Positions 25,258 through 34,485 are shown, counted from the stretch's first letter. The stretch is DNA of 64,000 nucleotides from Chryseobacterium sp. 36-9 (GCA_001898785.1 MKVE01000015.1:222475-286474), one strand, 5' to 3'. Numbers and translations are program-made. Notes: a model not told the origin generated them from the sequence alone.

Positions 25258-27990
25258 ATGAAGAATTTTTTACTGACTGCGGCAGTCGTATTCTACGCAG
25301 GTTATGCAACACCTGTGTTTTCTCAAAAAGCCGAAACACCAAAATTTATTAGTAATACGGAGGGAATCAAAGAATATTCCCTGAGTAATGGGATGAAGGT
25401 CCTTTTGATGTCTGACCCTTCTCAGAGTAACGCTGTTGTAAACATTGTTTATAATGTTGGTTCCAAGCACGAAGGTTATGGCGAAAAAGGAATGGCTCAC
25501 TTGCTGGAGCATATGTTATTCAAAAGCACCAAAAAGTTAGGCGATATCAAAAAAATGCTGTCCGACAAAGGTGGAAATGCTAACGGGACAACCTGGTATG
25601 ACAGAACCAATTATTATGAGGTTTTCCCTTCTAATGATGAGAACTTGAAATGGTTTCTGGAAATGGAAGCCGACAGAATGGTAAATGCCACAATTCTTCA
25701 GTCGGATCTGGATAAAGAATTTTCTGTTGTAAGAAATGAATTCGAGATTGGGGAAAATAGCCCAAGTGGAGTTTTAATGGAGCGTATTATTTCTGCTGCA
25801 TACCTTTGGCATAATTACGGAAACAGTACGATTGGGAGCAAGGAAGATGTTGAAAGAGTAAAAGCTGTGACACTTAGAAAGTTTTATGAAAAATATTACC
25901 AGCCGGATAATGCGACTTTGATTGTTGCAGGAAAATTCGATGAGAAAAAAGCGTTGGAATATATTGCGCAATATTTTTCCACCATTCCAAAGCCTGCAAG
26001 AGTTCTGGAAACTCCTTACACAGTAGAACCGGCTCAGGACGGCGAACGTTTTGTTGAACTGAAGCGTGCTGGTGACAGCAAGGTAGTTGGAGCATTGTAC
26101 CACACTGTCCCTTATGCGGATAAAGACTACGCGGCGCTGGACGCTTTGCAAGAGATTTTGACCGCTGATCCGTCCGGATATCTTTACAAAGCGATGATCG
26201 ACTCTCACAAAGCAGCGTCAGTCTACGCTTATCAGCCGCTGGTTAGAGATGCAAGTTATATGTATTTTGGTCTGGATATACCGGCGGACAAAGATCTGAA
26301 AACAACGGAGAATGATTTCCGTGCAGAGCTGGATAAAATCGCTACCATCAAATATACAGAACAGGATGTTGCAAGAGCAAAAGCTAAAATCCTAAAGCAA
26401 ATAGAGAACATCAAAAATAATACGATTGGTTATGCTGTTAATCTGACAGAGATCGTTGGTGCCGGGAACTATAAGCTCGGAATGCTTTATCGTGATACGG
26501 TAGAAAAACTGACTGTTGCAGATATCCAGAGAGTTGCGACCAAATATTTCAAAACCAATAACAGAACGGTGGGTGTTTTCATCCCTTCAAAAGATGAGGT
26601 TAGAGTTAAAAATATCGAGTACACCGATGATCAGATCGCAACGTTGACCAAGGATTACAAAGGGAAAGCTTTGGAAAAAGAAGCAGCTCCTTTCGAAGCC
26701 AGCATCAAAAATCTGAAAGCCAATCTTACAGAAGGGAAATTGAGCAACGGGATGAAATATGGCTTGATCAAAAAAGACATCAAAGGTGGCAAAGTACTTG
26801 GTAGTTTCCGTTTCCCTGTAAGTAATGCAAAGGATCTGAATGGAAAGGCTGATGTCGGCTCTCTAATGGCTCAAGTGCTTAAAACCGGGACTAAATCTCA
26901 CACCAAGGAACAAATCCAGGATATGCTTGATGAATGGAAGTCTAACATCAATTTCGGATTCAGTGGCCAGACATTATTTGTGAATTTCAGCACGTACAAA
27001 GAAAGCTTGCCAAAAGTAACATCATTAATCAAAGAAATTCTGACCGAATCTACTTTCCCGGAAGCTGAATTAGTAAAGACTGTGAACGAGTATAATACTT
27101 ATTTGGAAAGTTCATTGAACGATCCGCAGTCTATCGCTTTCACAGAGATCGAAAAAATCACTGAGAATTATCCTAAAGAAAGCATCTATTACACAGCTTC
27201 TACACAGGAACAGATTGATAACAATAAGAAAGTGAAAAGAGAACAGCTGGTTGATTTCTACAACAAAATATTGGGAGGTAACAATGGTGTTGGTTCTGTG
27301 ATTGGTGATCTAGATACCAAAACAACAGCTGCATTATTAGAATCAACTTTTGGAAAATGGAATTCAAAATCAACTTACGAGTTCATCAAACCAGAATTAT
27401 TCGCTACCAAAAAACAAGACAAAGATTACCTTACTCCGGATAAAGAGAACGGAGCAGCGGTTGGGAAGATCAGTTTCTCTATGGATAGAAAATCTCCGGA
27501 TTATCCAGCCTTTGTGATTGCCAACGAAATGTTAGGAAGTGGAGGTTTCTTAACGGCGAGAATCCCGACAAGACTTCGTGAGAAAGAAGGAATCAGCTAT
27601 GGTGCAGGCTCTTACATCAACATTCCAATTGATAACAACGTAGCGTCTTGGGCTTGGTATGCGTTCTTCAATCCGACAAAAAAAGAAGCAGTGAACAAAG
27701 CTTTGAAAGAGGAAGTGAACAAAGCGGTTAAAGATGGTTTTACAGAAGAAGAATTCAAATCTAACTTAACGTCTTGGCTTAACTCCAGAAAAACCGGTCT
27801 TGGAAACGATAATACCTTGATGGGATTGGTAAATTCTCAACTTCAATATGGTCAATCTTTGGATGAGTATGACGCTTTGGAGGCGAAAGTTTCTGCGTTG
27901 AAAGTTTCTCAAGTGAATGATGTTCTTAGAAAATATATCAGTGAAGACAAGATGACTTCTGTATTTGCAGGAGATTTCAATAAGAAATAA
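25258..27990 (+). CDS. M16 family zinc metalloprotease (two-domain)
   Basis: The 910-residue protein has a signal peptide (about 1-22, ending FSQ) and two M16 repeats. The first carries the inverted zinc motif HLLEH (His81, Glu84, His85) and is the active domain; the second, from about residue 490, lacks it and should be the structural half that closes the chamber. This is the pitrilysin/PqqL-like arrangement, cutting peptides in the periplasm or outside. It has its own terminator and no clear partner genes. Confidence 0.92.
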   Translation: MKNFLLTAAVVFYAGYATPVFSQKAETPKFISNTEGIKEYSLSNGMKVLLMSDPSQSNAVVNIVYNVGSKHEGYGEKGMAHLLEHMLFKSTKKLGDIKKMLSDKGGNANGTTWYDRTNYYEVFPSNDENLKWFLEMEADRMVNATILQSDLDKEFSVVRNEFEIGENSPSGVLMERIISAAYLWHNYGNSTIGSKEDVERVKAVTLRKFYEKYYQPDNATLIVAGKFDEKKALEYIAQYFSTIPKPARVLETPYTVEPAQDGERFVELKRAGDSKVVGALYHTVPYADKDYAALDALQEILTADPSGYLYKAMIDSHKAASVYAYQPLVRDASYMYFGLDIPADKDLKTTENDFRAELDKIATIKYTEQDVARAKAKILKQIENIKNNTIGYAVNLTEIVGAGNYKLGMLYRDTVEKLTVADIQRVATKYFKTNNRTVGVFIPSKDEVRVKNIEYTDDQIATLTKDYKGKALEKEAAPFEASIKNLKANLTEGKLSNGMKYGLIKKDIKGGKVLGSFRFPVSNAKDLNGKADVGSLMAQVLKTGTKSHTKEQIQDMLDEWKSNINFGFSGQTLFVNFSTYKESLPKVTSLIKEILTESTFPEAELVKTVNEYNTYLESSLNDPQSIAFTEIEKITENYPKESIYYTASTQEQIDNNKKVKREQLVDFYNKILGGNNGVGSVIGDLDTKTTAALLESTFGKWNSKSTYEFIKPELFATKKQDKDYLTPDKENGAAVGKISFSMDRKSPDYPAFVIANEMLGSGGFLTARIPTRLREKEGISYGAGSYINIPIDNNVASWAWYAFFNPTKKEAVNKALKEEVNKAVKDGFTEEEFKSNLTSWLNSRKTGLGNDNTLMGLVNSQLQYGQSLDEYDALEAKVSALKVSQVNDVLRKYISEDKMTSVFAGDFNKK

Positions 27991-28009
27991 GAATTATTTC
28001 TATAAAATG

Positions 28010-28040
28010 AAACCGCTTCAAGTAATTGAAGCGGTTTTTT
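28010..28040 (+). terminator. Terminator after the M16 protease
   Basis: A perfect 12-bp stem (AAACCGCTTCAA/TTGAAGCGGTTT) with a 4-base loop and a T run, 20 bases after the protease stop codon, between converging genes. Confidence 0.85.
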
Positions 28041-28060
28041 ATTGTCAAAAACTGAGAATA

Positions 28061-29116
28061 TTATTTTAAAACATTGTCATAGATATCATTCAGAAGATTC
28101 TGTCTCATTTTAGAATCTCGTTTATTCAAAAGGATGATAATTCCCCAATTTTTGGTTCTGCTGTAGCAAATGATAGAAGACTGTCCCATAGAGTCCCCGG
28201 ATTTTAGATAAATCGTATCTCCGTCTTCTGTACTGATATTTAATCCTAATCCCATTTCACGCTTTTCATCCTTGTAATATATTTTTTCGGATGTCAATCC
28301 AGCATTGGAGATTTTATTGTTTTTGCCTAAAACAGCTTTCAGATATTTTATCATATCAGAGGCGTTGGATTTTACCAAACCGGCTGGAGCAGTCACATTC
28401 CATAAGAAAAATTCCTGAGCGCCGCCTTCGGGGTTGTAACCTGATGTTTTGTTTTTTACATTGAAATCTTTGGTCAAAGTCTCTTTCATTTTTGCAGGTT
28501 TCAAGATTTTTTCACTGAGTATTTCATCATAGCTTTTACCATATGCCTTCTCTAAAATCTGTCCAAGCAAAACAATTCCGATGGTAGAATATCTGTATTT
28601 TCCGTAATCGATAAGGTTGGTACATTCATTAATAATTTTGGCTAATGACTGTGTAGTGATTTTATTTACGGGTTGTTGGGGATTTATTTCTATCAATTTT
28701 GCAAAATCAATATCGGGCAAACCCGACTGATGGGAAGCCAAATCAGAAATTCTTATTTTATTTTGAAGATTCTTCTGCAAAACATATTGTTTCGGTAGAT
28801 AAGTGTCGATGTAATCATCAAGTTTTAATTTATTTTCCAGAGAAGCTTGCGCAATCATATTGGTAGTTAGGATTTTGGTAATGGAAGCTATTTCGAAAAT
28901 GGAATTTTTATCAATATCAACCTTACTTTCTTTACTCAATTTTCCGCAAGACGTGTAGAATTCTTCATTATTATTAATAAAGCCAACACTGATTCCTACA
29001 TCCGGATTTTTAGTATGACTAACTTTGATGATAGAATCAATCTTTTTGGAAAAGTCCTGTCCAAAAGAAATTTGGCTGATGAATAACAGCGTTGCGAAGA
29101 TTTTAATTGTTTTCAT
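28061..29116 (-). CDS. Serine hydrolase of the beta-lactamase/DD-peptidase fold
   Basis: From the ATG at 29116 the protein has 351 residues, with a signal peptide (1-20, ending FGQ). The catalytic SxxK motif SITK lies at 78-81 and a Tyr motif YRYST follows in the expected place (Y-S-T rather than the usual Y-x-N). This is the class C beta-lactamase-related family (COG1680), which includes esterases, D-aminopeptidases and D,D-peptidases as well as lactamases, so resistance cannot be inferred. The frame extends to 29143, but the later start gives a clean signal peptide. Confidence 0.82.
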   Translation of the reverse strand: MKTIKIFATLLFISQISFGQDFSKKIDSIIKVSHTKNPDVGISVGFINNNEEFYTSCGKLSKESKVDIDKNSIFEIASITKILTTNMIAQASLENKLKLDDYIDTYLPKQYVLQKNLQNKIRISDLASHQSGLPDIDFAKLIEINPQQPVNKITTQSLAKIINECTNLIDYGKYRYSTIGIVLLGQILEKAYGKSYDEILSEKILKPAKMKETLTKDFNVKNKTSGYNPEGGAQEFFLWNVTAPAGLVKSNASDMIKYLKAVLGKNNKISNAGLTSEKIYYKDEKREMGLGLNISTEDGDTIYLKSGDSMGQSSIICYSRTKNWGIIILLNKRDSKMRQNLLNDIYDNVLK

Positions 29117-29256
29117 TGTATTGTTATTTATTGGGTTAATCAATATTTCAATACAAAGATGTTGAAGTGCGGAATCCTGTGCGACCGAGTCAACGTATTC
29201 GGTCAGATTTCAAATAAAAAATGAGTAGGAGTTATTAAATTAAAAAGTACGAGTAA

Positions 29257-30396
29257 TTACAAGTGGTTGTTTTGTAATGATTTGCGATAGTTACTCGGCG
29301 TATTTCCTGTATGTTTTTTAAAAGCAGTATTGAAAGAAGATTTAGAATTAAAACCAACTTCATACAGAATTTCGAGAACTGTAACTTTAGATTTTGAGGA
29401 ATCTTTCAATATTTCCATCGCATTTTCGATTCGGTAAGTGTTTACAAAATCATAAAAATGTTGTCGCAACTGATGGTTTATCAAAACCGATAATTCCCGA
29501 ACCGGAACACCAATTTCTCTCGAAATATCCTGAATCGTCAAAGCTGGATTCAGAAACGGTTTTTCATCTGCCATATACTTTTTGAGCTTCAGCAAATCTT
29601 CATTCAGAGTTTCCGCTTCTATTGTTTTCTCTTCCAAAACCAGATCAGAAACTAATTTCAGTTTTGAATCAATATTTCTGAATAATTCAGGATGATTCAG
29701 CACTTTGTACAGATACCAGCAAACGATGAACATCTGGAAAACCAAACCAAAAATTTTCATCCACTCGGAAATCCCCGTATAATCCGAAAATTTAAAAATA
29801 TTCTTCACAATAGCTACCGAATATAATAGGCTCAATACAACCGTAAATTGGAATAGCCATTGGTAAGATAAAATGTCAGCACCGGCATAATTTTCCAGAT
29901 ATAGTTTTTTTACTTTTCTGAGAACAAAAAATACGACTATGAGATAAGCAATCAACTGTATATTAATCAAAATATGATTGAATTGAAACTCAACCATTTC
30001 CTTACGATGGATAACAAACTCAATTTTGGAAGCCAAATCAACAGAATAAAAATGCGGAAACAGAGCGATGTTTGCGATAAGAAAAGGAAGCAGATGTAAA
30101 ACATGTTTAATCTTCAGTTTAAAATCCGAATAACAAACCGACATCACATAAAGATAAAAAATAGGCATTTGTAAAAATGCCAACGTCCCACGGAATATCC
30201 CAAAGTTGGAAGGACCATTACTTACCAAACTAAATAACGGTTCGCTACAGTCTATCGCTGTCAGAAAGAGATAGAATGCAAAAAGATAGTTGCTGATTTT
30301 GTGCTTCGTTTTAACCGTTAGCAAGAAAAATGCAAGAAAAAAAGAAATGAACAGCGAGATGACTGTCACAAAACCCAATAGATTCATATTATCCAT
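29257..30396 (-). CDS. Membrane-anchored AraC-family transcriptional regulator
   Basis: The 379-residue protein has about seven membrane helices in its first 230 residues and an AraC-type DNA-binding domain at about 275-372, with DISREIGVPVRELSVLIN as the first helix-turn-helix and ILYEVGFNSKSSFNTAFKKH as the second. This layout, common in Bacteroidota, ties an extracellular or membrane signal directly to transcription. The target is unknown; the converging serine hydrolase and the decayed gene upstream are candidates only by position. Confidence 0.88.
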   Translation of the reverse strand: MDNMNLLGFVTVISLFISFFLAFFLLTVKTKHKISNYLFAFYLFLTAIDCSEPLFSLVSNGPSNFGIFRGTLAFLQMPIFYLYVMSVCYSDFKLKIKHVLHLLPFLIANIALFPHFYSVDLASKIEFVIHRKEMVEFQFNHILINIQLIAYLIVVFFVLRKVKKLYLENYAGADILSYQWLFQFTVVLSLLYSVAIVKNIFKFSDYTGISEWMKIFGLVFQMFIVCWYLYKVLNHPELFRNIDSKLKLVSDLVLEEKTIEAETLNEDLLKLKKYMADEKPFLNPALTIQDISREIGVPVRELSVLINHQLRQHFYDFVNTYRIENAMEILKDSSKSKVTVLEILYEVGFNSKSSFNTAFKKHTGNTPSNYRKSLQNNHL

Positions 30397-30492
30397 TTAT
30401 AACCTGTTTCGAATTTTCGTTTTTCTTATTTTTCCGTAAAGGTAAATATTTTGCATCTTGAAAACAGAGGAATCTCAACAATGTAGTTATGA

Positions 30493-30682
30493 TTATTTTT
30501 GAAAAGTCAAATCCTTCAGATTAATCTTACCACAAGTGATTTCCTTATCATTAATTTTATAAGAAAGATCCTTATTCATTCTAAGGAATCAAAATAATTA
30601 AAGAATCATTATTTATGATATCATCCTTTTGTAAATATAACTAAATAGAATCAATATATCCTGCCGAACTGTCAAACCAAAC
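30493..30682 (-). pseudogene. Remnant of the 3' end of a decayed gene
   Basis: On the minus strand a protein-like reading runs from 30682 through VWFDSSAGYIDSI, an in-frame TAG, then LYLQKDDIINNDSLIILIP, and then a one-base frame change into RMNKDLSYKIND, EITCGKINLKDLTFQK and a TAA at 30493-30495. One stop and one frameshift in an otherwise smooth Lys/Asn/Ile-rich reading suggest the tail of a broken gene. I cannot name the family. The rest of this 339-base gap (30397-30492 and the region around the DinB terminator) holds no gene I can support. Confidence 0.4.
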
Positions 30683-30713
30683 AAAAAACCATCTCAAATA
30701 TCTGAAGTGGTTT
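30683..30713 (-). terminator. Probable terminator of the DinB gene
   Basis: An 11-bp imperfect stem (AAACCATCTCA with TGAAGTGGTTT, one wobble and one mismatch) is followed on the minus strand by a T run, 23 bases after the DinB-like gene. Confidence 0.5.
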
Positions 30714-30735
30714 GTATCTTATAAAATAATTTCGC

Positions 30736-31182
30736 TTACTTTTCTACCAGTCGTCTATGATAATTGATCTGCCCGAGATGGTAATTCAGATGCGTCGCCA
30801 GATGAACAAGGAAATATTCTGTTGACGTTTTTTTACCTAAAACCAAAAGCGGATATTCTTTTTTCAGATCCTCATCAGATACAGACTTCAGAGAGTCTTT
30901 AATTATTGCAATGGTATCCTTAAGATCAGCAATTAGTTTCTCTCTGGGAACATTTTTATCAGCAAATTCCAAATCCCGGTTTCTTACATAAGCAACTCCT
31001 CCGATTTCTTTTCCAATGTAAGTTTTGAGATTACCTACAAGATGCAGCGCAAGATTCCCAGCCGAATTAGAAATGCTGCCTTCCACTTTCCATATATTAG
31101 ATTCCGATTGATAAAGATTAAGTTCCTCAACGACTTTGTTCAGATCTCTTTTAAAAAGTGAGATTAAAGTTTCGTTTAACAT
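30736..31182 (-). CDS. DinB family protein (DUF1572-like)
   Basis: The 148-residue protein is a predicted four-helix bundle. His residues at the positions expected for the DinB/YfiT metal site are visible: ALHLVGNL in the second helix and HLATHLNYHLGQINYH near the end. Family members bind a divalent metal; some act as thiol-dependent S-transferases, many are uncharacterised. The stop of the VOC gene lies 5 bases upstream, so the two are co-transcribed with hemH. Confidence 0.8.
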   Translation of the reverse strand: MLNETLISLFKRDLNKVVEELNLYQSESNIWKVEGSISNSAGNLALHLVGNLKTYIGKEIGGVAYVRNRDLEFADKNVPREKLIADLKDTIAIIKDSLKSVSDEDLKKEYPLLVLGKKTSTEYFLVHLATHLNYHLGQINYHRRLVEK

Positions 31183-31187
31183 CGGTT

Positions 31188-31568
31188 TTAATTTTTGATT
31201 CTAAGATCAGAAACAATGATTTTGTAATGGTCACAATCTTCGAAGCAGATGCCGTTTTCTTTCCAGTAAGGATTTTTTGGTTCAATGATGGGAACTTTAT
31301 GATATTCCAGATTTGCAACAATGTTCTGAAATTCTTCCAGAGTCTCTGGATAGAAAACCAAAATATCGTCTTCATCAAATTGAGATTCCGGAATATTATT
31401 ATCTTGAGTGAATTCCAAATGCCAGTTTTCATTGTGCTTGCCAAGAAAAACACCATCATAACCGTTATGGTCTTTAAAATCTCCAAGAACTTCAAAGTCC
31501 AAAACTTTAATATAAAAGCCAATCAACTTCTCCAGATTCTGAGTATGTCTTGCGTATCGGAAAACCAT
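31188..31568 (-). CDS. VOC family protein (glyoxalase/bleomycin-resistance fold)
   Basis: The 126-residue protein has the start (FRYARHTQNLEKLIGFYIKVLDFEVLG, residues 3-29) and paired beta-alpha-beta-beta-beta layout of single-subunit vicinal oxygen chelate proteins. A GICFEDCDHYKI segment at the end supplies likely metal-side-chain positions. The substrate is unknown; candidates include methylglyoxal detoxification, antibiotic binding or a dioxygenase-type reaction. It lies between hemH and the DinB-like gene with gaps of 12 and 5 bases. Confidence 0.78.
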   Translation of the reverse strand: MVFRYARHTQNLEKLIGFYIKVLDFEVLGDFKDHNGYDGVFLGKHNENWHLEFTQDNNIPESQFDEDDILVFYPETLEEFQNIVANLEYHKVPIIEPKNPYWKENGICFEDCDHYKIIVSDLRIKN

Positions 31569-31580
31569 TGGATTTAGAAA

Positions 31581-32618
31581 TTAATGAAAATAAAAATCGT
31601 CCAGTTTTTCTTCACAAAGTGTTTTCACCACATTCACCCAACTTTGTTCCTCATTCAAACACGGGATATAATCGAATCTTTCACCTCCACCGTGGAGGAA
31701 GATTTCCTTGCCTTCTTCAGAAATTTCTTCCAAGGTTTCGAGACAATCGGAAACGAAAGCCGGGCAAACTATTGCCAGTTTTTTGATGCCTTTCTTACCA
31801 AGACCTTCCAAAGTAGCATCTGTATAAGGTTCCATCCATTTGTCTTTTCCCAGTCGGGATTGGAAAGTCACCAATGCTTTCTCTTTTGGAATGCCCAATT
31901 TCTCACAAACCAACTCCGTCACTTTATAACATTGGTGTCTGTAACAGAATTTGTGCGAAGGATTGTCTTCTTTCTGACAGCAATTATTCATATTGCAGGT
32001 CTTCGTGGGGTCGGTTTTGTAAATATGACGCTCCGGAACACCGTGATAAGAAAACTGCAACAGGTCAAAATCTGCAGGCAGTTTCTCTCTGATACTTTCT
32101 GCCAGAGAATTAATGTAAATCTCGCGGTCATAAAACGGTTCTACATAATTAATTTTAATGTCCGGAAAGAATTTTAGTCGAACTTCCTCGGCTTTGTCAA
32201 TCACCGTTTCCGTCGTGCTCATTGCGTATTGAGGATAAAGCGGGAACAAAGTAATATTTGTAACACCTTGGTCTACCAATTCCTGAATGCCGGTTTTGAT
32301 TGATGGCTCCGCATAGCGCATTCCCAGACCAACCGGAACATCCACCAATTCCTGAAGTTTTTCCTGCAGTTTTTTGGAAATCACAATCAGGGGCGAACCT
32401 TCGTCTGTCCATACCGTTTTGTAAGCTTCTGCTGATTTCTTTGGTCTGGTTTTCAGGATAATTCCCTGGACCAATAATGCGCGGAAAATCCAGCGGTAAT
32501 CGATGACTTTTTCATCCATCAGGAACTCATCAAGATATTCTTTAACATCTTTGACATCAGTAGATTTCGGCGAACCGAGGTTGACTAGGAGAATTCCTTT
32601 TTTGTTGCTATTTTCCAA
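31581..32618 (-). CDS. hemH: Ferrochelatase HemH
   Basis: The enzyme inserts Fe(II) into the porphyrin ring at the end of heme biosynthesis, at the cytosolic face of the membrane. The 345 residues start with GILLVNLGSP and hold the catalytic SYHGVPERH (His192). Just after it comes an insert with five Cys (208, 213, 214, 225, 230), which could hold an Fe-S cluster; a similar Cys-rich insert is, as I recall, typical of flavobacterial HemH. The start codon is TTG, because an in-frame stop lies just upstream and no ATG is available. It leads a run with the VOC and DinB genes. Confidence 0.93.
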   Translation of the reverse strand: MENSNKKGILLVNLGSPKSTDVKDVKEYLDEFLMDEKVIDYRWIFRALLVQGIILKTRPKKSAEAYKTVWTDEGSPLIVISKKLQEKLQELVDVPVGLGMRYAEPSIKTGIQELVDQGVTNITLFPLYPQYAMSTTETVIDKAEEVRLKFFPDIKINYVEPFYDREIYINSLAESIREKLPADFDLLQFSYHGVPERHIYKTDPTKTCNMNNCCQKEDNPSHKFCYRHQCYKVTELVCEKLGIPKEKALVTFQSRLGKDKWMEPYTDATLEGLGKKGIKKLAIVCPAFVSDCLETLEEISEEGKEIFLHGGGERFDYIPCLNEEQSWVNVVKTLCEEKLDDFYFH

Positions 32619-32651
32619 AATGAGTTTTTAATAATTTTTAAAAATATTTAA

Positions 32652-32728
32652 TTCTCGCAGATTTTTCCGATATAGCCGATATTAAATCTTACTTTAAAAA
32701 TCTGCAAAATTCGCCAAATCTGCGAGAA
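32652..32728. repeat. TTCTCGCAGATTT inverted-repeat element
   Basis: Perfect 13-bp arms, TTCTCGCAGATTT (32652-32664) and AAATCTGCGAGAA (32716-32728), bound a 77-base element with additional internal AATCTGC blocks. It fills most of the gap between nfu and hemH. The form is that of a small palindromic dispersed repeat. Confidence 0.7.
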
Positions 32729-32734
32729 CCTATT

Positions 32735-33613
32735 TTATCCATTTACAGCTTCCACATTCTCCACCAATTCCGGAACGAATTGTTTCAGAATACTTTGGAT
32801 GCCGTTTTTCAAAGTTGCTGTGGAAGATGGACAACCACTGCAAGCACCTTGAAGAAGCATTTTAGCGGTTTTGTTTTCTTGATCGTACTCAATTAAAGAG
32901 ATTTTCCCGCCATCGTTTTCTACAGCAGGCGCTACATATTCGTTCAGGATATCACTGATTTTCTGCTCGTCGTCCGTATATTCTCTGTTGATGATTTTCA
33001 AGACAGGATTTTCGTGCTGATGAGGATCCAGATTGGAAATCGTTTTTCCTGCCTGCAAAAATTCTGCGATGAAAGAACGAACCTGATTCATAATCTCGTG
33101 CCATTGGAATTGCTCATCTTTGGTAACCGCAACGAAATTGTCGCTTACATAAACTTCCTTCACAAAATCGAAAGCGTCGTATAATTCCTTTGCCAAAGGC
33201 ACTCCGTCAGATTCTTCCTTAGACTTGACTTCAATAAAACCATCCATCAGCATCTTGCTGGAGATGAATTTCATCACCGCAGGATTCGGTGTCATTTCCG
33301 AATAGATCTGGTAAGCTTCTTTTCTTTTCTGAAGATAGATTCTCGGGTTGGCCAGCAATTCGTCTTCGATGATATTTTTAAGACTTTCTGCAACGTGTTC
33401 CCATTCGACAGTATCTTCTTTCGCTACTGCAATAAAATTGGCTGTGATGAAAATCCTGTTTACAAAAGGATAGTTGAACAATTCCTGAGCTAACGGAATT
33501 TCGGAAACGTCAGAATCTCTGTCCAGTTCCAATGAACCGGGAATCAAAGTGTAATCCGTGACGAACTTCATTACTTTCTTGTTTTCCGTAGGTTCTATAA
33601 TGATTTCTCTCAT
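32735..33613 (-). CDS. Nfu/NifU family Fe-S cluster carrier with two N-domains
   Basis: The 292-residue protein has two tandem Nfu_N domains (about 1-90 and 105-190; both contain the FITANFIAVAKE / YVSDNFVAVTKD segment followed by W-H/E) and a C-terminal NifU domain with the cluster-binding CSGC (Cys258, Cys261) in GACSGCPSS. It should carry [4Fe-4S] clusters to apoproteins. Double Nfu_N domains are seen in Bacteroidota relatives. The position next to hemH and near feo fits iron metabolism. Confidence 0.87.
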   Translation of the reverse strand: MREIIIEPTENKKVMKFVTDYTLIPGSLELDRDSDVSEIPLAQELFNYPFVNRIFITANFIAVAKEDTVEWEHVAESLKNIIEDELLANPRIYLQKRKEAYQIYSEMTPNPAVMKFISSKMLMDGFIEVKSKEESDGVPLAKELYDAFDFVKEVYVSDNFVAVTKDEQFQWHEIMNQVRSFIAEFLQAGKTISNLDPHQHENPVLKIINREYTDDEQKISDILNEYVAPAVENDGGKISLIEYDQENKTAKMLLQGACSGCPSSTATLKNGIQSILKQFVPELVENVEAVNG

Positions 33614-33782
33614 TTTAAGTATATTGAACTACAAAATTATCGTAATTTGGTGGAAGAAAAAAGCTGATAAATCCCAATGTTATGTTAAGTTTTGATTATG
33701 AGAAGCTTTGCGGATTTTCGATTTTTTCTATTGGTTTGATTTTGGCTGAATGAATGTTAAAATTGGATTGAAAGACCAATCT

Positions 33783-33871
33783 GCGCCCCGGCCTGAGTGG
33801 AGCTCTTTTTGTTCTCGCGGGGAAAAGCTTCGGCACAAAAAAGCGGGAACGGAGGACGGATAAAGGCGCCC
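33783..33871. repeat. GCGCCC-ended dispersed repeat (copy 1)
   Basis: Inside the 314-base gap 33614-33927 is a GC-rich element running from GCGCCCCGGCCTGAGTGGAG through CTTTTTGTTC to GGGAACGGAGGACGGATAAA and GGCGCCC. The reverse complement of 52545-52626 has the same blocks in the same order (GCAGCCCGACTTGAGCGGA, CTTTTTGTTT, GGGAGCGGAGGGCGGATTAA). The ends are partly self-complementary. I see no gene in the remainder of this gap. Confidence 0.7.
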
Positions 33872-33888
33872 AAATAAATATCACTTAG

Positions 33889-33925
33889 AAAATCAATTAT
33901 CATTTATTAATTATCAATTATAAAA
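33889..33925. repeat. ATCAATTATCATTTATTAAT short repeat
   Basis: A run of related blocks ATCAATTATC, ATTTATTA, ATTATCAATTAT directly precedes the carbonic anhydrase start codon. It resembles the 14-base tandem array before the thiolase gene (56833-56876) and the stretch at 41324-41350. Confidence 0.45.
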
Positions 33926-33927
33926 AT

Positions 33928-34446
33928 ATGGCAATCATCAGAGAACTTTTAGGCAAAACGCCTCAACTTGGAGAGAATACTTTTGTGGCGGAAACGGCTG
34001 TGATTATCGGCGATGTGACGATGGGAAAAGACTGTAGTATTTGGTACAATGCGGTTTTGAGAGGCGATGTTTATTATATCAAATTGGGCGATAAAGTCAA
34101 TGTTCAGGACAATGCGATGATACACTGCACTTATCAAAAAAGTCCGACAACGATTGGAAGTAACGTGTCGATTGGACATAATGCTATTGTCCATGGCTGT
34201 ACAATAAAAGATAATGTGCTGATAGGGATGGGCGCGATTGTAATGGATGATTGCTTAGTAGAAAGTAACTCGATAGTGGCTGCAGGTGCGGTTGTAACTG
34301 CCAATACGCATATTCGTGAGGGTGAAGTCTGGGCTGGCGTTCCCGCAAAAAAAGTAAAAGATATTTCTTTGAATTTAATCGAAGGCGAAATCAACCGCAT
34401 TGCTAATAATTATGTGAAGTACTCCAGCTGGTATAAAGAAGACTAA
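33928..34446 (+). CDS. Gamma carbonic anhydrase family protein (YrdA-like)
   Basis: The 172-residue protein is a left-handed beta-helix of hexapeptide repeats with a C-terminal helix. Likely metal-binding His lie in AMIHCTYQ, SIGHNAIVHGCTI, with the expected spacing for gamma-class carbonic anhydrase-like trimers. Related bacterial proteins (YrdA, PaaY) may have weak or no carbonic anhydrase activity. PaaY-like function is conceivable because a paa cluster is in the window, but it is 14 kb away, so this is only a note. Confidence 0.85.
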   Translation: MAIIRELLGKTPQLGENTFVAETAVIIGDVTMGKDCSIWYNAVLRGDVYYIKLGDKVNVQDNAMIHCTYQKSPTTIGSNVSIGHNAIVHGCTIKDNVLIGMGAIVMDDCLVESNSIVAAGAVVTANTHIREGEVWAGVPAKKVKDISLNLIEGEINRIANNYVKYSSWYKED

Positions 34447-34485
34447 GTTGGTATAAAGATTGAATTTTCCATCAAAAAGTAAAGA

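Noticed and set aside
30397-30492. Possible regulatory RNA in the gap before the AraC gene
   Set aside because: No stable hairpin or recognisable motif is present in this AT-rich piece.
31584-32177. 197-residue plus-strand open frame
   Set aside because: It is antisense to hemH, whose motifs are clear, and its composition is that of a shadow.
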